Of a DNA stretch of 13,685 nucleotides, positions 1 through 6,726 are shown piece by piece (the first letter of the stretch is position 1; each line of letters opens with the position of its first letter). Under the pieces are notes generated by a model, which was given only the letters and a program-made list of their open reading frames with translations, had not been told where the DNA came from and searched no databases. This DNA is from a bacterium (GTDB taxonomy: Bacteria > Bacteroidota > Bacteroidia > Bacteroidales > Muribaculaceae), in NCBI GenBank assembly GCA_004563195.1, contig SFTJ01000066.1, positions 1-13,685 on the forward strand, read 5' to 3'. A program made the translations under genes and the position numbers.

Positions 1-29
1 TTTTAGCCACCTAAAATTACAAACTTGTT

Positions 30-62
30 AGGACCGGTCAAAATTTGGCTGGTCCTTTTTTT
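30..62 (+). terminator. Rho-independent terminator of an upstream gene
   Basis: An inverted repeat AGGACC (30-35) / GGTCCT (51-56) is extended inwards by further G-C, G-T and A-T pairs and is followed by a run of seven T. This is the classic shape of an intrinsic terminator on the plus strand. The gene it serves lies before the window. Confidence 0.8.
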
Positions 63-329
63 AGAGCCCTCCTCCAGACACACTCAAAGAAACAGTATCC
101 AATTATGCAGTGCGAAAACGCATGTAAAGGGCCTCTCGCCAGGATAAGCAGTGAAAAGTTGGCAGAAAAGTCATAATAAATTTCATCAAAAACCTCGCCC
201 CACTGCTATTTTTTATGATATTTTGTTTAGAGCAAAAATTGTTAAAAATGTATTTATTTAGTACTTTTGCACTCGAAATCTTAACAGAATAATTAATATT
301 AGAATAAACAATAAAAAACATCGTAAGAG
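63..329. other. Intergenic region before the amylase gene
   Basis: About 270 bases with no convincing gene. A minus-strand frame across it has no family resemblance I recognise and no visible translation signals. The only supported element is the promoter at 238-269, which leaves a 5' leader of about 55 bases before the ATG at 330. Confidence 0.5.
238..269 (+). promoter_or_regulatory. Bacteroidota-type promoter of the amylase gene
   Basis: The -7 box TACTTTTG (262-269) matches TAnnTTTG exactly. ATTG at 238-241, 20 bases upstream, is one mismatch from the TTTG -33 box. The call rests on motif and spacing only. Confidence 0.65.
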
Positions 330-2009
330 ATGCAAAGCGACAAACCAATAATCTATCAACTCTTTCCTCGCCTCTACACCAACACCTGTGAAAACTGCGT
401 CGCCAACGGCGATATCACCACCAACGGCGTGGGAAAAATGAATGAGATAGACGATGTGGTACTTGCCTCCATCAAGAAACTCGGAATAACTCATGTGTGG
501 TACACCGGCGTTATCGAACACGCCCAAGCCACCACCTACCCCGGCATCACCCCCGACAATCATCATGTGGTGAAAGGTAAAGCCGGTTCGCCATACGCTA
601 TTAAAGACTACTACGACATCGACCCCGATATTGCAGTCGACGTCGACAACCGTTTGGGCGAATTTCGCTCACTCGTGGAGCGCACACATCGCGCCGGCAT
701 GAAAGTGATTATCGATTTCGTGCCCAACCATGTGGCTCGCCACTATCACTCCGATGCCAAGCCCGAAGGCGTTACCGACTTCGGCGATGGCGACGACAGC
801 TCGCAAGTATTTAGCCCCGATAATAATTTCTACTACATACAGGAGCCTTTTGCACCATATATCGACCTCGGCGAAGGCGACGACCGCTACTCCGAGCAGC
901 CCGCCAAAGCCACCGGCAACGACTGCTTCTCGGCTCACCCAAACTGCAACGACTGGTATGAAACCGTGAAGCTAAACTACGGCATCAACTATGCCAACCA
1001 CACTTGGCACTTCTCGCCCATCCCCGACACTTGGCAAAAAATGCTCCATATCATTGAGTATTGGATAGAACAGGGCGTCGACGGCTTCCGATGCGACATG
1101 GCTTTTATGGTGCCCGTGCAATTCTGGAATTGGATGATTCCGCAAGTAAAAGAAAAGCACCCCGATGTGATTTTCATCGCCGAAATCTACGATTGCCACA
1201 TCTATCGTCAATATCTCTTCGATGGCCATTTCGACTATCTCTACGATAAAGTAAATCTCTACGACACGGTGCGAGGCATCACCTGCGGATTTGCTTCGGC
1301 AGCACTCATCACCCACTGCTGGCACGTAACCGAAGGCATAAGCCACCGCATGCTCAACTTTCTCGAGAATCACGACGAGCAACGCATTGCATCACCTCAG
1401 TTTGCCGGCGATGCCTTTAAGGGAATTCCGGCTCTCATTTTGAGCGCCACCATCTCCACCGGCCCCTATATGATATATGCCGGACAAGAACTCGGCGAAA
1501 AAGCCGCCGATGCCGAAGGATTTAGCGGCATGGACGGCAGAACCACCATTTTCGACTACTGGAGCGTGCCATCGCTGCGTCGCTGGTACAACGGCGGTGC
1601 CTGCAACGGCAAAAAATCGACTAAAGAGGAAAAAGAACTTCGCAAAATCTACGCCAAGGTGCTCAATATGTGCAACAAAGAAAAAGCCATAAGCCAAGGC
1701 GGATTTTTCGACCTTATGTACGTCAACTACGAAAACCTCGATGCAAGTCGCCAATTTGCCTACCTTCGTCACCACGGCAACGAAGTGCTTCTGGCAGTGG
1801 TAAACTTTGCCAATGAGCCCGCCAAGGTGAAAATCACCATCCCCGAGCACGCATTGAGTTGCACTCCGCTCACCGAGGGCACCCATCAAGTTAAAGAACT
1901 GATTCACAACGCCAAAGGTGCATTCAAAATCAAAGCCAACACTCCGTTCGACATCAACATTCCTGCCAACGACGCTGTGATATGGAAATTTACAATCAAA
2001 GCACAATAA
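330..2009 (+). CDS. GH13 alpha-amylase-family glycoside hydrolase
   Basis: A 559-residue enzyme expected to cleave or rearrange alpha-1,4/1,6-glucans by the retaining GH13 mechanism. The four GH13 regions are visible in order: region I DFVPNH (about 129-134), region II GFRCDMA with nucleophile Asp256, region III IAEIYD with acid/base Glu285, and region IV FLENHDE with transition-state Asp349. An (alpha/beta)8 barrel therefore fills about residues 8-400, and a C-terminal beta-sandwich (LLAVVNFANEPAKVKI and onward) closes the protein. There is no signal peptide, so it is probably cytoplasmic, acting on glycogen or imported maltodextrin rather than as an outer-membrane starch enzyme. No SusC/SusD or other starch-utilisation genes are nearby, and the gene has its own promoter. 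The ATG at 330 is the first in-frame start after that promoter. The exact GH13 subfamily and product specificity cannot be decided from the sequence. Confidence 0.9.
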   Translation: MQSDKPIIYQLFPRLYTNTCENCVANGDITTNGVGKMNEIDDVVLASIKKLGITHVWYTGVIEHAQATTYPGITPDNHHVVKGKAGSPYAIKDYYDIDPDIAVDVDNRLGEFRSLVERTHRAGMKVIIDFVPNHVARHYHSDAKPEGVTDFGDGDDSSQVFSPDNNFYYIQEPFAPYIDLGEGDDRYSEQPAKATGNDCFSAHPNCNDWYETVKLNYGINYANHTWHFSPIPDTWQKMLHIIEYWIEQGVDGFRCDMAFMVPVQFWNWMIPQVKEKHPDVIFIAEIYDCHIYRQYLFDGHFDYLYDKVNLYDTVRGITCGFASAALITHCWHVTEGISHRMLNFLENHDEQRIASPQFAGDAFKGIPALILSATISTGPYMIYAGQELGEKAADAEGFSGMDGRTTIFDYWSVPSLRRWYNGGACNGKKSTKEEKELRKIYAKVLNMCNKEKAISQGGFFDLMYVNYENLDASRQFAYLRHHGNEVLLAVVNFANEPAKVKITIPEHALSCTPLTEGTHQVKELIHNAKGAFKIKANTPFDINIPANDAVIWKFTIKAQ

Positions 2010-2065
2010 CGCGCCTACTCTAAAAATTTTCACTAATAAAGTAGGCACAAAACAATAATAATAGT

Positions 2066-2073
2066 TAACTTTG
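2066..2073 (+). promoter_or_regulatory. Putative -7 box of the prs promoter
   Basis: TAACTTTG is an exact TAnnTTTG match 30 bases before the prs ATG. No clear TTTG -33 box stands at the usual distance, so the promoter is supported by the -7 element alone. Confidence 0.6.
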
Positions 2074-2103
2074 CATATCGTTTAATTAGCCCCAAATACT
2101 TAT

Positions 2104-3048
2104 ATGAACAGTCAATCATCTCCCTTTAAGATTGTAACGGGCACAAGATCCCGTTATCTTGCAGAGGAAATTGCAAAAAACTTAGGTGTTGAACTCGGAA
2201 AAATGAACATTCAATACTTCGCCGACGGCGAATTTGAAGTTTGTTTCGAAGAACCAATTCGCGGTTGCGAAGTATTTATCGTACAATCTACATTCCCTAA
2301 CAGCGACAACTTGATGGAACTTCTCCTTATGATCGATGCCGCCAAGCGCGCTTCGGCTAAGTCGATTGTAGCAGTAATTCCTTACTTTGGTTGGGCCCGT
2401 CAAGACCGCAAGGACAAACCACGCGTTTCGATTGCCTCTAAGCTCGTTGCCGACTTGCTCGTAGCTGCAGGCGTGAACCGAATCATCACAATGGACTTGC
2501 ATGCCGACCAGATTCAAGGTTTCTTCAACATCCCGGTAGACCACCTTTATGCTTCTTCGGTGTTCATCCCCTACATCCAATCGCTCAATCTAAAGGATTT
2601 GGTAATCGCATCGCCCGACGTTGGTGGTGCCAAGCGCGCCAATAGCTATGCCAAGTTCCTCGGCACTCCACTCGTACTCTGCCACAAGCAGCGTGCCAAA
2701 GCAAATGTTGTGGAAAGCATGACTATCATCGGCGAAGTTAAGGACAAGGACGTTATTCTAATCGACGACATGGTCGACACCGCCGGCACTATCTGCAAAG
2801 CTGCCAACCTGATGAAGGAAAACGGCGCTCGCTCGGTGAGAGCTTTGGCTTCGCACGCCATCATGAGCGACCCTGCCACTCAACGCGTTACCGACAGCAG
2901 CCTGTGCGAAATGATTTTCTCTAACTCTATACCTTACACCAAGGAGTGCGAAAAAATCACCATCATCTCTATCGCCGGTATATTTGCCGAAACCATTCTT
3001 CGCGTTCATAACAACATTTCAATCAGCGACCAATATTTGGTAAAATAA
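2104..3048 (+). CDS. prs: Ribose-phosphate pyrophosphokinase (PRPP synthetase)
   Basis: Transfers pyrophosphate from ATP to ribose 5-phosphate to make PRPP, the precursor of purines, pyrimidines, histidine, tryptophan and NAD. It acts in the cytoplasm, usually as a hexamer. At 314 residues it has the normal class I length. Visible signatures are the YFADGE segment (about 38-43), the WARQDRKDKPR flexible-loop/ATP region (about 97-107), the metal/ATP-binding motif DLHADQIQGFF (131-141) and the PRPP-binding loop VILIDDMVDTAGT (217-229). Every motif expected of an active enzyme is present. It is apparently monocistronic, with its own -7 box upstream and a large hairpin 36 bases after its stop codon. 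A housekeeping gene with nothing unusual in it. Confidence 0.97.
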   Translation: MNSQSSPFKIVTGTRSRYLAEEIAKNLGVELGKMNIQYFADGEFEVCFEEPIRGCEVFIVQSTFPNSDNLMELLLMIDAAKRASAKSIVAVIPYFGWARQDRKDKPRVSIASKLVADLLVAAGVNRIITMDLHADQIQGFFNIPVDHLYASSVFIPYIQSLNLKDLVIASPDVGGAKRANSYAKFLGTPLVLCHKQRAKANVVESMTIIGEVKDKDVILIDDMVDTAGTICKAANLMKENGARSVRALASHAIMSDPATQRVTDSSLCEMIFSNSIPYTKECEKITIISIAGIFAETILRVHNNISISDQYLVK

Positions 3049-3083
3049 TCGATAGCCGATTGTAATCAATCACATAATTATTT

Positions 3084-3138
3084 ATCAAGGAGGCACCAAC
3101 AGCAGCTCTCAGCGAGCCACGTTGCATGCCTCCTTGAT
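3084..3138. repeat. Nested intergenic hairpin after prs
   Basis: A perfect 12-base inverted repeat, ATCAAGGAGGCA (3084-3095) and TGCCTCCTTGAT (3127-3138), encloses 31 bases that hold two further nested pairings: CAAC/GTTG, then GCTC/GAGC around a five-base loop. Transcribed, it would fold into one long rod. No T run follows on the plus strand, so it is not a classic intrinsic terminator. It could be a 3'-end stabiliser or processing site for prs mRNA, or a dispersed palindromic repeat. Confidence 0.7.
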
Positions 3139-3248
3139 TGCGTTTACACCTTCACCCTCGTCTCGGCACGAAGTGGCTCTACGCATGTTTCTACAATGTA
3201 ACAACACTCCACAAATGAGTCAGTTAAGGCTCAATTACCTTTAATTAT

Positions 3249-3279
3249 TTTGCCGACTCAATAATTTTCACTAATTTTG
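3249..3279 (+). promoter_or_regulatory. Bacteroidota-type promoter of the Crp-family regulator gene
   Basis: TTTG (3249-3252) and TAATTTTG (3272-3279) match both consensus boxes, with 19 bases between them. The -7 box ends 28 bases before the ATG at 3308. Confidence 0.75.
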
Positions 3280-3307
3280 TATGTTTTATAACATAATTAT
3301 ATAGCAG

Positions 3308-4009
3308 ATGGCAAAAAAAAGTCAACTTGAGCAGATAACGCACGAAGACTTGAAAGAATTGTGGGAAATCCTCACGCCCGAAGAAAAAAATAAAGTGCGC
3401 GAAGCTTTTGTGGTAAAGCAGTTCAAGAAAAATCAAATTATATATGCCGAGCACGACGCCCCCGAATACCTCTATTGCCTGCTCACCGGCAAGGCTAAGA
3501 TGTATAAAGACGGCATAGGCGGACGACAGCAAATATTGCGCCTCTACCGCCCTATTCAGTATTTCGGCTACCGAGCATATTTTGCCGGCGAGCCCTATGT
3601 GTCGAGTGTTGCCGCCGTCGAGGCTGCATCCATTGGCATTATTCCTATGGATTTAGTTAAAGAAATCATCGACCAAAACCGCCAAGTGGCTTGGTTCTTC
3701 ATTCATGAACTCTCTCGCAATCTGGGTGGCTCCGACACCAAGATTGTTAACCTCACGCAGAAGCATATCCGCGGACGTCTCGCCGAAGCCCTCATTCTGC
3801 TCGTAGATAACTACGGCCTTGAGGACGATGGCGAAACACTCAACATATATATGGCGCGCGAAGACATCGCCAACCTCTCGAATATGACTACATCAAATGC
3901 CATCCGAACCCTTTCGGCGTTTACCACCGAAAAGATTATCACCGTCGACGGTCGTAGAATAAAAATTCTCGACTACAACACGCTCAAGAAAATCAGCAAA
4001 TTCGGTTAG
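3308..4009 (+). CDS. Crp/Fnr-family transcriptional regulator
   Basis: A 233-residue protein with the two-domain layout of the family: an N-terminal cyclic-nucleotide-binding-like beta-roll (about 20-120), a long dimerisation helix (about 120-165) and a C-terminal winged helix-turn-helix (about 182-220, AREDIANLSNMTTSNAIRTL). It should bind DNA as a dimer. In the segment that corresponds to the phosphate-binding cassette (FGYRAYFAGEPYVSS, about 86-100), the Gly-Glu and Arg-Ser pairs used by E. coli CRP to hold cAMP are not conserved. There is also no N-terminal Cys cluster of the FNR type. cAMP or an Fe-S cluster is therefore an unlikely signal and the ligand is unknown. It is the first gene of a likely three-gene run; the next gene starts 34 bases downstream. 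Confidence 0.85.
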   Translation: MAKKSQLEQITHEDLKELWEILTPEEKNKVREAFVVKQFKKNQIIYAEHDAPEYLYCLLTGKAKMYKDGIGGRQQILRLYRPIQYFGYRAYFAGEPYVSSVAAVEAASIGIIPMDLVKEIIDQNRQVAWFFIHELSRNLGGSDTKIVNLTQKHIRGRLAEALILLVDNYGLEDDGETLNIYMAREDIANLSNMTTSNAIRTLSAFTTEKIITVDGRRIKILDYNTLKKISKFG

Positions 4010-4043
4010 TAGATTCCACAACTTGTTTATCACGCTTTATATT

Positions 4044-4607
4044 ATGTTTATAGCAAAACAAAAACGCAAAGAAAATATTGCCGAATACCTCCTCTACATG
4101 TGGCAAGTGGAGGACATAATTCGCTCTATGAACTGCGATATTCGTCTCATCGACAGCAATATAGTGTCGCAATATCCCGCTCAGCAACAAGCCGAAGTGC
4201 ACGAGTGGTGGGACGGATTGATCACTATGATGCAACTCGAAAACAAAAAGACCGAAGGACATCTGCAAATCAACAACAACATCTTGCTCATGCTCACCGA
4301 GGTGCATCTCGAGCTGCTCAAATCGAGCAAATTTCCCGAATACGGCGCCGAATTCTATCGCACTCTCCCATTCATCGTGGAACTCCGTGCCAAGTCGGGC
4401 AACAAAACCGGTGAACTCGAAACCTGCTTCAACGCCCTCTACGGCACACTTATGCTGCGGCTGCAAGGCAAAGAAATCACCCCGGGCACTCAAGCCGCCA
4501 TCAAGCAGATTTCGCACTTCCTTGCCATGCTCGCCGCATTCTTCAAGAAAAACGAAGAAAAGCCACTCTTCGACGACGACGATGACGACGACGGCTCCAA
4601 TGGCTAA
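4044..4607 (+). CDS. DUF4924-type protein with acidic C-terminal tail
   Basis: A mostly helical protein of 187 residues starting MFIAKQKRKENIAEYLLYMWQ. From its length and this N-terminus I assign it to the Bacteroidota family DUF4924, from memory and not by a search. The frame stays open upstream to a TTG at 4023, but the ATG at 4044 matches the family start and is preferred. No catalytic motif, signal peptide or membrane segment is visible. The C-terminus ends in a run of seven Asp encoded by a GAC/GAT tract at about 4572-4592, a low-complexity stretch that could vary in length by slippage. It lies between the Crp-family gene and prfC in the same orientation, probably co-transcribed. Function unknown. 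Confidence 0.75.
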   Translation: MFIAKQKRKENIAEYLLYMWQVEDIIRSMNCDIRLIDSNIVSQYPAQQQAEVHEWWDGLITMMQLENKKTEGHLQINNNILLMLTEVHLELLKSSKFPEYGAEFYRTLPFIVELRAKSGNKTGELETCFNALYGTLMLRLQGKEITPGTQAAIKQISHFLAMLAAFFKKNEEKPLFDDDDDDDGSNG

Positions 4608-4708
4608 GGCAAATAAAATAATCAACGCACAGCGCAATAACGCACTGATGCACATATCGCGATACTGAAATAACTGATTTTTTTCACACTATAACAATTA
4701 TCACAACT

Positions 4709-6289
4709 GTGGCAAACCTAACAAGCGAAATATCCAAGCGACGCACATTCGCCATTATCTCTCACCCCGATGCCGGTAAGACCACCCTTACCGAAAAACT
4801 CCTCCTCTTCGGTGGCGCCATTCACGTGGCTGGTGCCGTGAAATCGAACAAAATACGCAAAACAGCCACCTCCGACTGGATGGAAATCGAAAAGCAACGC
4901 GGCATCTCCGTGGCTACTTCGGTGATGGGTTTTAATTACGGCGACTACAAAATCAATATCCTCGACACCCCGGGTCACCAAGACTTCGCCGAGGACACCT
5001 ACCGCACTCTCACTGCTGTAGATAGCGTTATAATCGTGGTCGACGTGGCTAAAGGTGTGGAGCAACAGACTCGCAAACTCATGGAAGTGTGCCGCATGCG
5101 CAACACTCCGGTGATAATTTTCGTCAATAAGCTCGACCGCGAAGGTCGCGACCCGTTCGATATCCTCGACGAACTCGAATCGGAATTGAAAATCAATGTG
5201 CGCCCGCTTAGCTGGCCCATCAACATAGGAGCCAAGTTTAAAGGCGTCTACAACATCTACGAACACGGTCTCGACCTCTTTCAGCCCGACAAGCAGAAAG
5301 TGACCGAACGCGTGGAAATCAAAGACCTCAACGATCCTCTCGTGAACGAAACAATAGGCGAAACCGATGCCAACAAACTTCGCGAAGACCTCGAACTGGT
5401 GGAAGGCGTATATCCCGAATTCGATGTCAACACCTACCTCGACGGCAAAGTGGCACCCGTGTTCTTCGGTTCGGCTCTCAACACATTCGGCGTGAAAGAA
5501 CTTCTCGACTGCTTCGTGCGCATAGCACCATCTCCGCGCCCTATTCAAGCCGAAGAACGCCTCGTGAAACCCGAAGAAGAAGCTTTCTCAGGCTTCGTAT
5601 TCAAAATTCACGCCAATATGGACCCCAACCACCGCAGCTGTATAGCTTTTGTAAAAGTTTGCTCGGGCGTGTTCCGCCGAAATGCCAACTATAAGCACAT
5701 GCGCAGCGGAAAACTTATGAAATTCTCCGCCCCAACAGCATTTATGGCTCAGAAAAAGGACGTGGTCGACGAAGCATACCCCGGCGACATCATCGGCATC
5801 CCCGACACCGGAAACTTCAAGATTGGCGACACCCTTACCGAAGGCGAAGACCTTCACTACAAGGGACTCCCAAGCTTCTCACCCGAAATGTTTAAATACA
5901 TCGAAAACAGCGACCCCATGAAGACCAAGCAACTCAACAAAGGCGTGGAACAACTTATGGACGAAGGCGTGGCTCAGCTGTTTATCAACCAATTCAACGG
6001 TCGAAAAATCATCGGCACCGTGGGACAACTGCAATTCGAAGTTATACAGTACCGTTTGCTTCACGAATACGGCGCACAATGCCGCTGGGAACCACTCCGA
6101 CTCTACAAAGCATGCTGGATAGAAAGCGACGACGAAGCCGCCCTAAAAGCCTTCAAAACCCGTAAACACCAGTTTATGGCTGTAGACCGCGACGGTCGCG
6201 ACGTTTTCCTCGCCGACTCAGGATACGTCCTGCAAATGGCACAATCCGACTTTCCAAAGATAAAATTCCACTTCACAAGCGAATTTTAA
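4709..6289 (+). CDS. prfC: Peptide chain release factor 3
   Basis: A 526-residue translational GTPase that helps remove RF1/RF2 from the ribosome after termination. The G motifs are all intact: G1 HPDAGKTT (about 19-26), switch I RGISVATSV, G3 DTPGHQDF and G4 NKLD. They are followed by the SWPINIG and FKGVYN segments typical of RF3 rather than EF-G, then the beta-barrel domain II and the C-terminal domain III. Length equals the bacterial norm. The start is GTG at 4709, giving MANLTSEISKRRTFAIISHPD, which fits the family N-terminus; no better ATG exists. The 101-base gap after the DUF4924 gene holds no clear TAnnTTTG promoter, so read-through from the upstream genes is likely. The E. coli enzyme is non-essential but improves termination fidelity. 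Confidence 0.96.
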   Translation: MANLTSEISKRRTFAIISHPDAGKTTLTEKLLLFGGAIHVAGAVKSNKIRKTATSDWMEIEKQRGISVATSVMGFNYGDYKINILDTPGHQDFAEDTYRTLTAVDSVIIVVDVAKGVEQQTRKLMEVCRMRNTPVIIFVNKLDREGRDPFDILDELESELKINVRPLSWPINIGAKFKGVYNIYEHGLDLFQPDKQKVTERVEIKDLNDPLVNETIGETDANKLREDLELVEGVYPEFDVNTYLDGKVAPVFFGSALNTFGVKELLDCFVRIAPSPRPIQAEERLVKPEEEAFSGFVFKIHANMDPNHRSCIAFVKVCSGVFRRNANYKHMRSGKLMKFSAPTAFMAQKKDVVDEAYPGDIIGIPDTGNFKIGDTLTEGEDLHYKGLPSFSPEMFKYIENSDPMKTKQLNKGVEQLMDEGVAQLFINQFNGRKIIGTVGQLQFEVIQYRLLHEYGAQCRWEPLRLYKACWIESDDEAALKAFKTRKHQFMAVDRDGRDVFLADSGYVLQMAQSDFPKIKFHFTSEF

Positions 6290-6427
6290 GGGTGTTTTTC
6301 GTTTGCGCTTAGCCGACATCTGATTGGAGCATAAACGCGCTATTATTAGCCCATTGCGGCTATTTCCAAAAATAAATTTTCGCACACATTGTGCAGCTAC
6401 GTGCAGAATGTTTGCAATATTTGTAAC

Positions 6428-6472
6428 TTTTGAGGGTTATCACTCTGCATAGCAGGGTTTTAACCCTCAAAA
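6428..6472. repeat. Nested palindrome in the prfC downstream region
   Basis: A perfect 12-base inverted repeat, TTTTGAGGGTTA (6428-6439) and TAACCCTCAAAA (6461-6472), encloses a second hairpin CTGC-ATA-GCAG. Followed on the plus strand by TTTTG and on the minus strand by a mixed AT tract, it could end transcription weakly in either direction. The shape also resembles dispersed palindromic repeats of Bacteroidales genomes. Confidence 0.65.
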
Positions 6473-6479
6473 TTTTGTA

Positions 6480-6590
6480 GTTCACGGCTGCTGCCCGGGC
6501 TGCTTCGATTTCTTTTCGTTTTCCATAATTCTCGTTGATAAATGTGATTACATCACGCAAGATGTCCTCGCGGCTGTTTTGGGGGATTTC
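6480..6590 (-). pseudogene. Short coding-looking relic (SREDILRDVITFINENYG...)
   Basis: Read on the minus strand, about 35 codons give a protein-like segment: IPQNSREDILRDV, then INENYGKRKEIEAARAA. A TGA precedes it in frame and no ATG is available. Downstream the frame continues through the nested palindrome into sequence without protein character and stops at 6360. I do not recognise a complete gene. It looks like the tail of a mobile or repeated element, or of a former gene, left next to the palindrome. Confidence 0.3.
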
Positions 6591-6597
6591 TCAATGC

Positions 6598-6650
6598 AAA
6601 AAGGCTGTCAAAATAGTGCGGAATCGCAACTAAATTAGCCTTTTTTGTTT
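6598..6650 (+). terminator. Possible intrinsic terminator before the kinase operon
   Basis: AAAAAGGCT (6598-6606) and AGCCTTTTTT (6637-6646) form a stem of about nine pairs around a 30-base loop, followed by GTTTTT. The long loop makes it weaker than a standard terminator. It could serve prfC or isolate the next promoter. Confidence 0.45.
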
Positions 6651-6665
6651 TTATATCCATCAAAA

Positions 6666-6697
6666 TTTGTAGTAGCGGCAAGGTTGGAGTATCTTTG
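6666..6697 (+). promoter_or_regulatory. Bacteroidota-type promoter of the kinase-RapZ/nucleotidyltransferase operon
   Basis: TTTG (6666-6669) and TATCTTTG (6690-6697) match both boxes exactly with a 20-base spacer. The -7 box ends 29 bases before the ATG at 6727. This is one of the best promoter matches in the window. Confidence 0.8.
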
Positions 6698-6726
6698 CAC
6701 ATATTTATTTATCCTTGTTAATTGTT

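Larger units (their letters stand above)
6290..6665. other. Intergenic region between prfC and the kinase fusion gene
   Basis: About 380 bases without an intact gene. It contains a large nested palindrome (6428-6472), a coding-looking relic on the minus strand (about 6480-6590) and a terminator-like inverted repeat (6598-6650). The promoter of the next gene begins at 6666. Confidence 0.6.

Noticed and set aside
103..348. Minus-strand open frame of 81 codons before the amylase gene
   Set aside because: It overlaps the amylase promoter and start, has no recognisable domain or promoter of its own, and its composition looks like translated AT-rich leader.
1392..2048. Minus-strand open frame of 218 codons opposite the amylase gene
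   Set aside because: It covers the same bases as the clear GH13 frame and has no family resemblance.
4718..5548. Minus-strand open frame of 276 codons opposite prfC
   Set aside because: A codon-bias shadow of the GTPase domain; no motifs, no start signals.
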